Positions 33,051-44,149 of a stretch of 64,000 bases of DNA are shown here, one piece after another (the first letter of the stretch is position 1; every line of letters starts with the position of its first letter). The notes beneath the pieces are model-generated. The model was not told where the DNA came from, searched no databases, and saw only the letters and a program-made list of their open reading frames with translations. A program made the position numbers and the translations under genes. This DNA comes from Cymodocea nodosa. Its lineage: Eukaryota > Streptophyta > Magnoliopsida > Alismatales > Cymodoceaceae. The DNA lies in the NCBI GenBank assembly GCA_036874045.1, contig JAZBRI010000010.1:1818001-1882000 (forward strand), in the 5' to 3' direction.

Positions 33051-34030
33051 GCTAAACTGTGAGTCATTCACTCACTTGCCAAGATTTTTGTGTTTGGAGC
33101 ATAGCACCCATGATTTGGGCTCTTAGAAACAACTTCATAAGATGTGATTGTTCCCTAACATGTACATGACTTTCTATTTTTCCAAGTGGACATAACATCT
33201 TATGTTGTATTTGATATAATGGAAAGAATTGGGTAATTAGAATATTGGAATCAGTCTTGAGATGGTTTTGTAGTAGGAATAACAAAGAATAACTATATTC
33301 TATTCTTGCATTTGGTACATTAGAATGTTAAATTTTGCGGTCTCGTAATTTAATCCCCACTGTTTATTTTCAACGGCCTTGATTTTATCTCTTACATATA
33401 TATACTATGTTTGATTGATCTAGGGTTATTAAGCTCTCTCCTGGCCCTTTCCCACTGCTTTCAACAAATCAAGTGTTGGCTGCCTCCAAAAAGTCGGAAG
33501 AGTTATCTACATATCAAGGCACTTTCAATTAAGTTAGCGTTTCCAAGTACAGATTATTTTGTCCTCCATTTTATGAGAAGGATGAAGCTTTATTAAGCTT
33601 CAAATAAGAAAATTTAGACCTTCCAAGTTTCTTGGTATACCACTTGACTATATGCATAAGCTTTTCTCTATGCCCTATGCTATATACCACTCCACGTTGG
33701 GTGGTCGTACTGTTCATCTCCAAAGTTGTATCCTTCTTATGAGTGGTCTTCTCCTTTCCATATGAGTGGTCTTCTCCTTGACAACTGTCCCATTAGTTGG
33801 CTTAAAAGAAGAAATTTTCAACCAGAGTTTCTTCCTAAACAGTAAGTCAAAAAGATCATCAAATGTGGCAGGAAGGTGAAAATGCAAGAAGTAATAAATT
33901 CTTTGTATTCCAATCTTAAATTGTCAGTGATGAAAGAAGTAATGAAATCTATGAAATTTGCATCTGACAAGGTAATTAGAGATGGACTTCGTTTGTAGAA
34001 GATAATTCAGCATCGACTAATTATTCTTCT
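33051..34030. other. Unassigned DNA, no gene seen
   Basis: Short open frames exist on both strands (for example 33064-33285 minus, 33411-33596 plus), but none shows a recognisable domain. The stretch 33290-33340 (AATAACAAAGAATAACTAT, TTGGTACATTAGAATG) resembles a terminal part of a small inverted-repeat transposon; I could not find a partner terminus. Confidence 0.35.
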
Positions 34031-34380
34031 TCAAGGACTGCAGTTGATCTCGAAGAGAACATATGTGAATCTTGGACGTAGGGGAAAACTATTTACCAAG
34101 AAATTCCCAAGCCTCAGTGTAGTCCAACAAGGCAAAAGAATGCTTTGGATCGAAGAAGCAATCGTCGCATCAGTAACTTGCTCAAAACGAGTCTCGGCCT
34201 TCTTCCCCTGAAAGTACTCTTCGGAAGGATTTTCAAAGTCCATAGGAGGCGTCAGAATAGTTAACGAAACAAAAACAATGTGATGAAGATCATGTATTTG
34301 CAAGACAGTAAGAAATTGAGACCTCCAATCAGAAAAGGAGTTTTGTCCATCGACCATGGAAATAGACTATCAATGTTGTT
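34031..34380 (-). pseudogene. Copia gag remnant, minus orientation
   Basis: The frame starting at about 34357 reads NSFSDWRSQFLTVLQIHDLHHIV. This resembles the N-terminal motif of Gag in many plant copia elements (NYxxWRSQFxxLLxxxDLxxxV, UBN2/gag-polypeptide type). The segment ASSIQSILLPCWTTLRLGN parallels the usual block preceding the W..L motif of that domain. About 108 residues remain, without zinc knuckle or Pol. It belongs to a different copia group than the SIRE-type element at 15881. It lies next to what looks like its LTR (about 34430-34690). Confidence 0.55.
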
Positions 34381-34429
34381 AGAAGAGTCGAATCCAATGT
34401 TGCGAACTTAGGAGAGGTCGCAAACAAAC

Positions 34430-34690
34430 ACATAGGGGTTTCGAATCTGATTAACATAGGGGTCTGAACAAACACATAGGGGTTTCCATGATAGAACAAA
34501 TTGTTGGATTGAAAGCTTTATAGAACTATACTCACACACAAATAGTAGACACAAGAAATTACAATTTAATTTCAAAAGAGAATCTGTTATGGTTTTTACA
34601 AACTATTGATTACTTATATAAGTGAGAAAAATAACTACTTTAAACTTCCGTAACTACACGTACATCAAACATAGAGTAACAAACTACATT
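34430..34690 (-). mobile_element. Probable short copia LTR between gag and RNase H relics
   Basis: This noncoding stretch separates an RNase H relic (upstream in minus sense) from a gag relic (downstream). It contains TTGTTGGATTGAAAGC on the plus strand and AT-rich U3-like sequence. Terminal bases could not be fixed, so the limits are approximate. Just beyond it lies a short repeat, CACCATTTCAC, at 34711 and 34731. Confidence 0.35.
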
Positions 34691-34899
34691 AACGATGTTT
34701 TATAAAGTTTACACCATTTCACCAACAGTTGCACCATTTCACGAAAAGTTGCAATCATTTCACGGAGAGTTGCATCATTCATTAACACTATCCCTTGATG
34801 CAAAGTTGGATACATTGAGTACTCGCTTGAACTTGCAAGACCTTGAAAAATTTAAGGCTTTAGTTAAACCATCAGTAACTTGCTCATTGATCGAGCAAT

Positions 34900-35500
34900 G
34901 TTTCAACATAATTAATTCAGTAGCTACAGCTTCATGAATGAAATGATAATGTAGTTCAATACTTAGTTCTCCGATGGAACACTGGATTCGTTGTCATGGA
35001 AATTGTGGTCTTATTGTCACAATATAATATTATTGGCTTCACTTGTTTTTGTTGCATATCATCAAGAATCCTTTGCATCCATATAGCTTGACAAATAAAA
35101 AAAGATGTTGCAATATATCTTACTTTAGAAGATGATAATGTTGTGCTCTCTTATTTCTTTGAACACCACCAAATAACTCCAGAACCAAGAGAGAAAACAA
35201 GCCCACTTGTACTTTTTTGATCATCAACAAAACATTCTTAGTCACCATCTCTGAAGCTAACCAAATTAAAGTTAGAGTTAGGTTTGTACCAAATTCCATA
35301 TTTGATTGTTTTCCAAATATAGTAGAGTATACTCTCAACTACCCCAAAATGATGTATTGAAGGATTCTGCATGAATCTTGAAACCAAACTTAAGTCATGC
35401 CACTCTATTTGAAGTTGGAATATAACTTAAATTAGTTTGCATGTTGACTAATGCAACATTAACATGAATGACTAAAATAGCATTTTCTAAGCAAGCATGA
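34900..35500 (-). pseudogene. Copia reverse transcriptase end and RNase H remnant
   Basis: Read on the minus strand from about 35370, the frame gives RMQNPSIHHFG, a YIWKTIKYGIWYKPNSNF block, KSTSGLVFSLGSGVIWW, SKKQESTTLSSSKVRYIATS and PIILYCDNKTTISMTTNPV. These match the ordered RNase H motifs of plant copia elements; SSSEAEYIA is the family form and is altered here. Stops and small indels are present. Together with the gag relic to its left, separated only by LTR-like sequence, it suggests two element copies sharing one LTR. Confidence 0.7.
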
Positions 35501-36400
35501 TGTATGCATTTACTTATAATTACTTGTCCTTGATTTAGATCAAACAATGCAAAGTATCAAATATTTTTATGTATGAGCATAACAAAAATGATTGACATAA
35601 GTAAGCAAGCAAACACTTGGGGAAGCAAACAAGTCTAATGATGATTGTGTAATTATCTGAAGACAAATAAATTCTTTGTTTGCACATGGAAACAAGTAAA
35701 GGGGTATTTAGTCTTTACTGTAGGTCATGCCAATTATCATAGAGCATTCTCATGCTATCTAAAGCATAGAGTCTCACCTTGGGCGTTTGTTGCCTCCTTC
35801 GATACCACTATCTAATCCACAACCTTTGCCAAGTCAACTTGTGCTCAACCTAAGGACTAATCATGAGGAGGGGGGAGCACTTCTTAATTTCTCCTGAGTT
35901 GTGGTGATGTTGTTGTAAATAGTATCGTAAACAAAAAAAACAAAAATGGTAAAAACCAAAAAAAATCTATGTTGTTTCTTATTATTGTCAATTGTTTTAT
36001 TGTTCGTAGCATATTTTAGTTACCCTTTTACTTTATCTTCTCAATTTTGATGTATTTGTTAGTTTTGTAGTTTCATTTGCATCACCAAGCAAGGTACCCA
36101 CTTCTACCCCAGACTTCTTTTTGATGCACTTGTATTACACATGTTATAGTATTCTTTCTTTAACATACTATTCAATCTTCATTGTATGTTTTAGGAATGA
36201 TGCATCTTATTATATTAAATGCGCACATGAATAATATGCTAGGTATGGGGGGGTATATTATCTTCTTGCTTATTATTTAGTTTTCTTTTTATGTTTCATC
36301 ATCCTTATGTATCTCTCTTTGCCTAAATGATTTTTTTTTACATTAAGGACAATGCAAGAATTAGGTATGAGGGGAGGCATGTCAACAATAATTTTTATAT
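35501..36400 (+). mobile_element. Degenerate gypsy-like 3' noncoding region (tentative)
   Basis: No coding frame is seen. Two words typical of sequence downstream of pol in plant Ty3/gypsy elements appear in plus orientation: GCTAGGTATGGGGGGG near 36238 and ACATTAAGGACAATGCAAG followed by GGTATGAGGGGAGG near 36340-36380. The same words flank the polypurine tracts of Athila A and B. No LTR could be delimited. Confidence 0.35.
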
Positions 36401-36870
36401 TTTTGTTAGTTGTATTTCTATAAACTTTTTCAAATTGTGGATAATAAGCTTGTGAAATATATTCTTGAAAATGTTGACTATCACTATAATTAATAGGTAA
36501 ATTTTGAACAGCAATAAAGTTAACATGTAATTCTCTAGCATTACTAGGATTATAATGTCATTGTGTTATATTACCTTCAATATTAAAATTAAGTTGTGTT
36601 TGAATCATTTTATTTTTTTCAACATTTTTAGATGAACAACTAGCTACATGTCTAGATAAATGACTTGTACTACTTGAAGTTTTGCATGAAAAGTCTGCAT
36701 TACAAACATTGTAGTAAGCCCTCTCTACTATAGTATCATCTCCCAACTCTTTCATCTTTATTGTAAACTTCGACCATAAATTTAACCTTCTTCTTGATTT
36801 AACAGTAATAGTTGAAGTCAGTGCTCCACCTTTTATAGTTTGAGCTTGAGAGTATTATTGTTCCTACTCA
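36401..36870 (-). pseudogene. hAT transposase N-terminal remnant with BED zinc finger
   Basis: The minus-strand frame reads RRRLNLWSKFTIKMKE, then ERAYYNVCNADFSC, then TSHLSRHVASC. The pattern W-x-F, C-x2-C and H-x4-C is the BED zinc finger at the N-terminus of hAT transposases, which binds the transposon ends. After one stop (near 36557) the same frame goes on with HYNPSNAREL, NFIAVQNLPINYSDS and QEYISQAYYPQF, matching the segment after the finger in plant hAT proteins. The DDE catalytic part and the dimerisation domain are missing. Athila element A begins about 110 bp upstream of it in minus sense. Confidence 0.7.
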
Positions 36871-36983
36871 AAATTGTCGCCATCATTAACAATGCTATTG
36901 AAGATGAAGTCGTTGAAGTTGTGTGTCACTTTTGCAAAGAATTTGACTTGAGAGTTAAAGAAAGTTGAAGCCTAAAAGATGAT

Positions 36984-39234
36984 TGTTTGGATCTCTAGTA
37001 TAGCACCAGAAAACTTGATTGGTTACCCAGCAACGTGCCAGAAAAACTTGGATTTGTTAACTTCTGTTTTTACTTAATTAATTTATCTTTATGCCTATAT
37101 CACTGAATTCCTTTTTAGAAGTAAACAAACAACCTTCCACACAAATTAGATATTAATTCCAATTTGTATTTTAACTGCAAGTGCACAATGTTTATTGTAT
37201 TAGTGTGCAAGTATAGGTCGATCCCATAGGAAATTGCTTAAGAATTGTGAACTGTTCCATTTTTAACAATCAAATTTATATATTCAATAAGCTCTCCGTT
37301 GAGTTATAGTTAACTCAATAGACTAAGTTCATTGAGTTATAGCTAACTCAACGGACTAACCTCGTAGACTTAAGTTAACTCTACGAGCCTGTCTTTCCTA
37401 TTTAATACTACTATTTACAAAGGAATTCAACCAACCATTGGGTGGTTCCACATATTGTAAATAACATCAATTAAGCTCTTTAATGTTAGTAAACACTAGA
37501 TTTATCATTAGACAATACTAATATTCAGATAATTCAAACAGTAACTATTAAAATCTTTAAGTCTTTTGAACGAACCAATTTCAATAAACTGTAAAACTAA
37601 AGCAAACATAAAACAATCACAACACTAACAAAGATAACATTAATCACGATATAAAACAAACAATACAATACCCAAATACAAAATACAAACACAGATAAGT
37701 TGTTTTTAGTATTTTTGTTTTGATATGAGCATGAAAATGGGCGAAAGGTGAAATGTAAAGTAATCTCAATCGACAGTAAATACTTCTGTCACTACATACG
37801 ACGCGATTACAGCATTGAAAATTAAACCACTTACAATTCTGTCTCCTCTCCTTATAGAATCACGAGTCCAGAATTGCAAAATGACCTCTTCTTCAATATA
37901 CAGGCATCAACCCGAAGCCAATGCTAGAAGTTTTACGATCTCTTAAGATATGAGTTGGCGCTTGGTGAAAATGGCTTCCCTTCCTGCGACGCGATCACTC
38001 CTCATAGTGGTTGTCAAGCACTGTGTTTGGCTCGAAATCGACCCGACATCAGGAAAGTATCATCACAGACCTCTGATAGTTGGTGATTATGGTGGTGGTG
38101 GAGTTGGTTGGTGTGGTACTTCAAAGAATTGTCGGCGTTGCCTGTAGAAAGTTCGGTGATCCTCCTCTGCACACATTGGCCACACCCATCGGCCACCCCC
38201 CCATGCTGCTTTTTTTCTTCTTTTCTTTTATATTTCTTCAGTGGTAACTACTTTTGCTTGAATGATCGGTTAGATTTCCTTCATTCATATCAATGACAAT
38301 GATTTCTTCTTCCTTCGACGAGTGAATTCCTGCGTGATACATGCGATCGTGGTTTTTTTTCTTCCAACTATTCTGTTCCTACAACCGCTACAATGACATA
38401 TTAGAAAATAAATGGTCTATGGAGTTACAGATAACTCAACGGACTTGCTTCGTTGATTTAACTATAAAACACGTGCATAAATTTAATTATCTGATGCTTA
38501 GCTGCATTTCGGATACTTACAAACTTAACTATCCGATGCCCAAATGCATTTCGGATAGTTACAGACTTAACTATCTGATACTCAAATGCATTTCGGATAG
38601 TTACAAATAACTCACTGATATATAACTTAAGTCAATCTTCCAAATCACGATACGTGTCATCAGTAGTTTTATAATAAAAAAATATTTCAGAGAGTTACAA
38701 GTCTAACTATCCGATGCCTAGATGCATTTTGGATAGTTAGAGATAACTCATCGAAAATCCACTTAAGTCATTCTTTCAGAACATGACACGTGTCGTCAAC
38801 AGTTTTATAATAAAAGGAGATTTCAAAGAGTTACACATATAACTATCTGATGCCCAACTGCAATTTCGGATAGTTAGAGATAACTCACCGAAAGTCCACT
38901 TAAGTCAAGCATCATGGTTTCGACACGTGTACTTGAGGAAATAATAAAATATTCTTTTAAAACATAACTATTTGGTACATGTTCGGTACGTTAAACATAA
39001 CTGTCTGAAATAATAAAAAATTTGAATACTTAAGAATTTCACAGCCTGCAATTTACCAACAGTTCAGAAATGCACTAAATTAACATTAATTCCTTGAAAT
39101 TAAGCAGATTCTTTCATTAAAGCATATAACAGTACACTTATAACAAAATAGCTTAATTCTCATATGATAAGCTAAATATTATGCAATTAACCATCATTTA
39201 ACCATTAATATTATGCACTTTTTCATTCTAAACA
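36984..39234 (-). mobile_element. Athila element A: 3' LTR, minus orientation
   Basis: The plus strand starts TGTTTGGATCTC, which reads GAGATCCAAACA on the minus strand as at the LTR end at 13201. It ends TTCTAAACA next to the polypurine tract. At 2251 bp it is the longest family LTR here. It carries two extra primer-site-like units (about 36995-37062), several GATGC...TTCGGATAGTTA repeats (38480-38900) and island words at 37290-37390. The copia-like U3 block is absent. The flank before it (36979-36983) is ATGAT, the candidate target duplication. Confidence 0.85.
38225..38232 (-). promoter_or_regulatory. TATA box of Athila A LTR
   Basis: TATAAAAG on the minus strand, in the position conserved among family LTRs. 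Confidence 0.5.
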
Positions 39235-39247
39235 CTCCCCCCATACC
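39235..39247 (-). other. Polypurine tract of Athila element A
   Basis: The minus strand reads GGTATGGGGGGAG directly before the LTR start TGTTTAG. The preceding word GGGACTAGCAAAATTTA is typical of sequence before the tract in this element group. Confidence 0.8.
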
Positions 39248-41252
39248 TAAATTTTGCTAGTCCCTTAGCAAACTAAGATCTAATTAATTGGTCTTTCTAA
39301 AAGTGCTAGAATTAATTCTTTCTTTTTTTCTTATGTTCAGCATAAGAACTTGTATTATTATATAGATATTTTGTATGTTTCATTAATCTATTTTAACATT
39401 GTTTTCTCCTCTTCAACCTGCAAATATACTTAGAATATATGCAAATTACATACAAAGTATATCATCATCACATAGGTATTAATTATATTATCGTTTGTTC
39501 TTCTTTTCATCATCTGTCATCCTGAATTTTCCAATAAGATTTCTAGAATAAATTTCTACAACATAGGAATCAAAATACAATCCAATTCAATATGATTAAG
39601 ACAAGTAGAATAAAGAATTGTATCTCCATTAAACAACTTCAAAAGTCTATTCTAAATTCATATTTCAACAATTTTAGATAACAGAAAATATACTCGATTC
39701 AAAAGATATCTGTATTTCACAAAACACTTGTATCTTTTCAGAACAGTATATGTATTTTTGAACTTTAAAAGTTAATTTGACAAGCTTGAATCATACAAGA
39801 GCTTTCTAATGTACCCATGTAACGAGCTTTCAGTCAACAATCCTAAATCTGATCAAGATCTTAGGTTGCTAGATTTCAAGAGTCCTTTTTCAGGTCAACA
39901 ATCCTTACATATCTATCTGCTCAAGTACAAAAGGCTCGTGATCAAACTAGTCAATAAACTCTTAGAGTTTTTTTTTTCTCTTTTTTTTTTTTCACATATT
40001 GTATATGTACGTATTTCATTAATACAAAAGCAATAAAACACCAATCTCATATAGTCCTACTTCTATCATTTACTGAAAATATGAATCCATAACAATAAGC
40101 TCATACTTTTTCTGTAGTTTAATAAGATCTACACATAAATCATTCTACAAGGTGCATTTACACCTACTATCAAGCATTGACTTCTATAAGAAATCTAGAG
40201 TTAACCGTGTTTGGGTGGGAGCAGAACCAAGATGGGTGATCACTTGGGAAGTTCTCGTGTAGTGTCTATGGGCAGTAGTATTGGCTTTGCTCAAGCATTA
40301 GCAAGTTGTAGCTGTGTACACCACTTACCAAAGTGGGCCTAATAAGGTCCCCTACAAGCTTTCGTCTCCTTGGATACTCCTAGTGTATACCAGGCCATTT
40401 GAGTGTCTGTTGAGACTCACATGTTATCACCACCGTGGATACTCTTGGTGTTCACCAGGTTGTTTGAGTGTCTAACGAGGACCCTTAAAAAAAAATAAAT
40501 AAATAAATAAATCATTCTGATTTCATTTTAAAATCGTGAAACTGTTAAACTCATGAAATTCAGAAAAAAGAATATAAGATATTATATCTAGATTTACATA
40601 AATATTAAATTCTATAGCATCTTATATAGCCTTCTAAATATAACATTCAAGCAGTTTCAGTTTATAAAAATTTTACAATCTCAATTATCGGATAGTTACA
40701 GCAAGTTCATAAAAAAAATTTCAATTTCCATAAACTTTCAGTACCATTTTAATTCCTTTAATTAACAAACTTACATGGTTGTTACTTTAATTACCTCCCC
40801 CCATACCTACATTTTGTGTTGTCCTCAATGTAAAAGATTTGACAATAAATACGATAATTGTAGCAGGTATGAATACAGTTTCGTTGATTTAGCACCTAAC
40901 TCAACAAATGATTTTAAATCTAAATTCAGGATAAGTAATCAGTTACATACCTTGTTTCGTTTGTATCTCCTTCTAAATATTCTGATTTTGATTCTGAAAA
41001 ACTTTTTATTCACAGATAAAAGCAGAATATATAACAAAATAACAGTTAACAAATATTTATAAATCATTGTCTTGTGTGGAACCTAGGCGCCTATGCCTTT
41101 GGTGGCTCACAAGCAAGCTAGTTGGTTTCCCAGCACAGACACCGACAAACTAGATTGATATTTTGTTTTTTTTTTATAAAATAAACTAAAACTAAAATTT
41201 TTCTAAAAGTAAATGCAGAAAACACACAACATTAAAAGTACAAAATCACAGC
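39248..41252 (-). other. Athila A spacer between F-box gene and polypurine tract
   Basis: No retroelement gene is seen. About 39245-40150 is the segment shared with the copia pol-env spacer. A retroposon with a 5S-like head interrupts it at 40151-40511. A second purine tract lies at about 40794-40807 (minus strand GGTATGGGGGGAGGTAA, preceded by CATTGAGGACAACAC). Element B has the same layout without the retroposon. Confidence 0.7.
40135..40518 (+). mobile_element. Retroposon with a 5S rRNA-derived head and (TAAA)n tail (SINE-like)
   Basis: The head, about 40151-40270, aligns along its whole length with plant 5S rRNA. A GGTGC start is followed by GAGTTAACCGTGTTTGGGTG (compare GAAGTTAAGCGTGCTTGGGC) and GATGGGTGATCACTTGGGAAG-type sequence (compare GATGGGTGACCTCCTGGGAAG). 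This covers the internal RNA polymerase III control region. A body of about 210 bp follows with a degenerate internal repeat (GGATACTC...TTTGAGTGTCT, twice), then an A/TAAA tail. ATAAATCATTCT flanks it on both sides (40135-40146, 40507-40518). Element B lacks it. A Cassandra-type LTR fragment is the alternative, but no TG...CA ends are visible. Confidence 0.65.
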
Positions 41253-42388
41253 TTAAGAACATGATTGAAAAGTAGACACAAATGGAATAAACGTGTCAAT
41301 CCAAGCAAACTTTTTAGGCATAATCCTTCTTGCTATTAATTCAGTTTTAATGCAGTTCGTGTTCCTTCTTAATTTGTAAACTTGCAATATATTATCAATG
41401 CTAAATACAAGTGTATTACCATTAATGAAATGAAATGCAAAAAGGGATCCTTTTCGGTTCCAGGATAATGTAGCAGTTTCTATTTCTACATCTATTTCAA
41501 TATATTCCTCTTCCCACTTCCATTCATTTATGTCTTTCATGATCCATATTTGAAATTTCATCAACTCATCCCACCATCTTATCAGACATAAAGTAGGATC
41601 ATCATATTTATTATACCACATCCCTATTTGAATTTTATCAAATTCTGCAGATGGTGGTTTAGCTATTTCTCTCGGTATAGGCAAAATTTCTATATATTCA
41701 TCATAACATCTATGCTTACTATGTATAAATCAGATCTAAATGCAACTGATATATTTGTGACTAGATATATATATCCATCAAGTATGACATGCATGCTGTT
41801 AATTAATGATTTCTGTCCTAGATATATCATAGTGTTTTCAGTCCAAGATCTATTCAGAAAATTATACACACTCAAGCATAAATCTTCATCCCAATTTCCT
41901 GTAGGTCTCTAATAATATAATTTTTCAAGAATGGTCAAATTTTTATCAGAAAATATTAAAGTCGACCCATAATTTTCAGTTGGTACTTCATATCTATTAG
42001 GTCTTCCTATATTTCATTCTTCTCTTGTGATAGGTTTTCTAATCAAAATATCAGGTAATAGAATTGCATACCTTGGTTTGGTCCTATATATAATTAATCC
42101 TTCATCCATCCCCATAATATGATCTATTCCTTCTAATGTATTGGGTGGAATTCTAGTAGTTTCTTCCATATTCAGATATTCATGGCTAATTGAACTACGA
42201 TTAAATGACTTCCATATGAATCCATCTCTAATCTTAGTCATTTTTGCAGCTTGTAGTCCATGAAAATATTTTTCTCTAACACAATCTTTAATTTCCTTTG
42301 ATACACAACACAACCTGCACAGATCTTTAGCTGACAAGTTACTTAATACTTCCCTTAGTGCATCCAGCGGTAATTGCATCAATTCCAT
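41253..42388 (-). pseudogene. F-box gene copy in Athila A (broken)
   Basis: From the ATG at 42388 the frame encodes an N-terminal F-box (LPLDALREVLSNLSAKDL) and a C-terminal F-box-associated region, as in element B. It is inactivated by two TGG-to-stop changes (near 42014 and 41911) and a one-base deletion near 41706, after which the frame resumes to the same C-terminus (FVSTFQSCS). The first 113 comparable residues differ from B at roughly 16 positions. F-box proteins are substrate adaptors of SCF ubiquitin ligases. The gene is intronless and lies about 190 bp downstream of the relocated gag, in the same orientation. Both copies end in the same stop. Confidence 0.85.
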
Positions 42389-42454
42389 TTGTTGATTCTA
42401 TATAACATAAACACAAAAATTTTAATAGAGACAAAAATTAACATAACTACTGCC

Positions 42455-42530
42455 CACCCTCGTGGAGTTAGGGCATAACTCAACGGACTAAGTTCGTTAA
42501 GTTAAGGACTAACTCTACGATACTATTAAC
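42455..42530. repeat. Inverted-repeat word island between gag and F-box (A)
   Basis: The island contains CCTCGTGGAGTTA, ATAACTCAACGGACTAAG, TTCGTTAAGTTA and TAACTCTACGA in succession. These can pair as stems of TAACTCAACG with CGTTGAGTTA. An island lies at the same joint in element B (56250-56310). Confidence 0.7.
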
Positions 42531-42576
42531 TACAAATAAACTTATATATATATATAGTTACTTTAGTTATATTGCT

Positions 42577-43860
42577 TCATTTAGCTACCCTCCCATAAGA
42601 GGTATCAATTTCATTAACAGTTCTATTGATAGGGTTAGACATTACTTGTATTGGCAATCCTCCAGTACGTCTAACTTCCATTGATTCCTTTTGTCTAAGC
42701 GATATGTTTGTATTCTGATTTTGAATTGCAGCATTTCCAAATACAAGATCCAAACGATTATTTAATTGTTGGATTATCTTTTCTAATTTCTTTATTCTAG
42801 ATCCTTATTCAACTAATGCTTCATAACTTATATTCTTCTCATTTACATTTTCTCCTCCTTGGAAATTATTGTTTCTCTAAGATAAATTTGGGTGATTTCT
42901 CCAATTAGGATTATAAGAATTTCCAAAGTTATCTTTCTTGTTTTTAGTATAAATAATATCTAGATCATTAATGTTTGCATTCTTTTCTGCTAGCTTTTGA
43001 TTTAATGATAACTCTTCTATTTTCTTTGTTAATTCAGTTAATTTCATTTCAAGCATAGTACTTGAATCTATTTCATGCATTCCTCTTGGCAATATTCTTT
43101 TATCTGCAATAGCTTCAACCGAGTTTTCCCATTGTGCAGCTCTTTTTGCAAAGTTTTCTAAATATGCCCATACTTCTTCACTACATAGTTTTAGAAATCC
43201 ATTTTGACAAATAGATTCTAATAAAGATTTTGTTGAAACATCTATGCCTTCATAAATTATGCCTATTAATTGTGCTTTATTCATTGCATGATGTAGACAT
43301 TGAGTCAGTAAATCTTTAATCTTTCAAAATATTTCCAAAATGATTCACCCTATTTTTGACTACACATTAATATTTCTTTTTTCTTTTTAATCATTTGATG
43401 TGTTGGATAATATTTTTCTAGAAAAACAGAGCAAAATTTAGTCCATGTAGAAATTGAATCAAGCGATAGAGTATATAATCATCTCTTAGCTGTGTCTTTT
43501 AAAGCAAAAGGGATATATCTAAGTTTAATAGCATCTATACTCATGTTCGACATTTTCATCATTTGACAAACTTTGTTAAATTCTCTAAGGAAATAATAGG
43601 CATCCTCTTTTTCTAATCCATGAAAATGTGGCAATTGACTAATATAATTAGATTTCAGTTCAAACCTATCTCCCTCAAAGTTTGGCAATCAAATACATGA
43701 AGGTTCATCAACTAATTCAGGGTATAGAATTTCTCCTAATGGTTTTTCTACTAGAGCAGTCATATCTACGTTCTCTTCTAAAGAAATGTTAGCTACACCC
43801 CAAAGGATTTCGTTAAAGTCCAGTTCAGAAAATGTTTCAGAACGCCTCTATGTTGAATAT
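42577..43860 (-). pseudogene. Relocated Athila Gag domain (A), 3' of integrase
   Basis: The minus-strand frame begins around NEILWGVANISLEENVD and contains FEGDRFELKSNYI, FHGLEKEDAYYFLREF, KLRYIPFALKDTAKR, a region around YYPTHQMIKKKKE and CQNGFLKLCSEEVW. It then gives GNSYNPNWRNHPNLSW and ends in a coiled-coil tail (RRVAK, stop at 42577). FHGL-x-x-E-D, FSL/FAL-x-D-x-A and YNPxWRNHPN-x-SW are hallmarks of Athila-type Gag. No zinc knuckle is inside; it sits in the 5' frame of this family instead. Normally this domain is the first thing after the primer site; here it follows integrase and the envelope-position ORF. Several stops and frameshifts break it. An F-box gene follows. Confidence 0.85.
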
Positions 43861-44079
43861 TCTTAGGTAAGTATTCTTACTAATCGTTTAGTGCTAAGAG
43901 AATGAGTCCATGTGCTCATAAATAAAATAGTAGATGATTAATTACATATCAGTCTGAAGCTTTCCATTCAATAAATATTTGTTGACGGATGAAGTTGAAT
44001 CAGCTGCTTCTCCTTCCAGTTCCCCAACACATTCTTCTTTCTTTCAAAAGTGCTGGTAACTCGTAAATAACATTCTGTT

Positions 44080-44091
44080 CTATATATATAA
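44080..44091 (-). promoter_or_regulatory. TATA-like box upstream of the relocated gag (A)
   Basis: The minus strand reads GCATTATATATATAGAAC, some 220 bp upstream of the gag frame. The equivalent in B (57888-57898) is a better TATATATATAAAAC. This suggests that downstream genes may have their own promoter. Confidence 0.35.
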
Positions 44092-44149
44092 TGCACATCC
44101 ATAAAGTAAATAAATCTTGTTGCAAGAACATGTCTTGTAACGTGTAGTG

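Noticed and set aside
40151..40270. Functional 5S rRNA gene
   Set aside because: Although it aligns with 5S rRNA along its length, it differs at many positions including the control region, lacks the normal end and T-run terminator, and continues into a retroposon body and A-rich tail.
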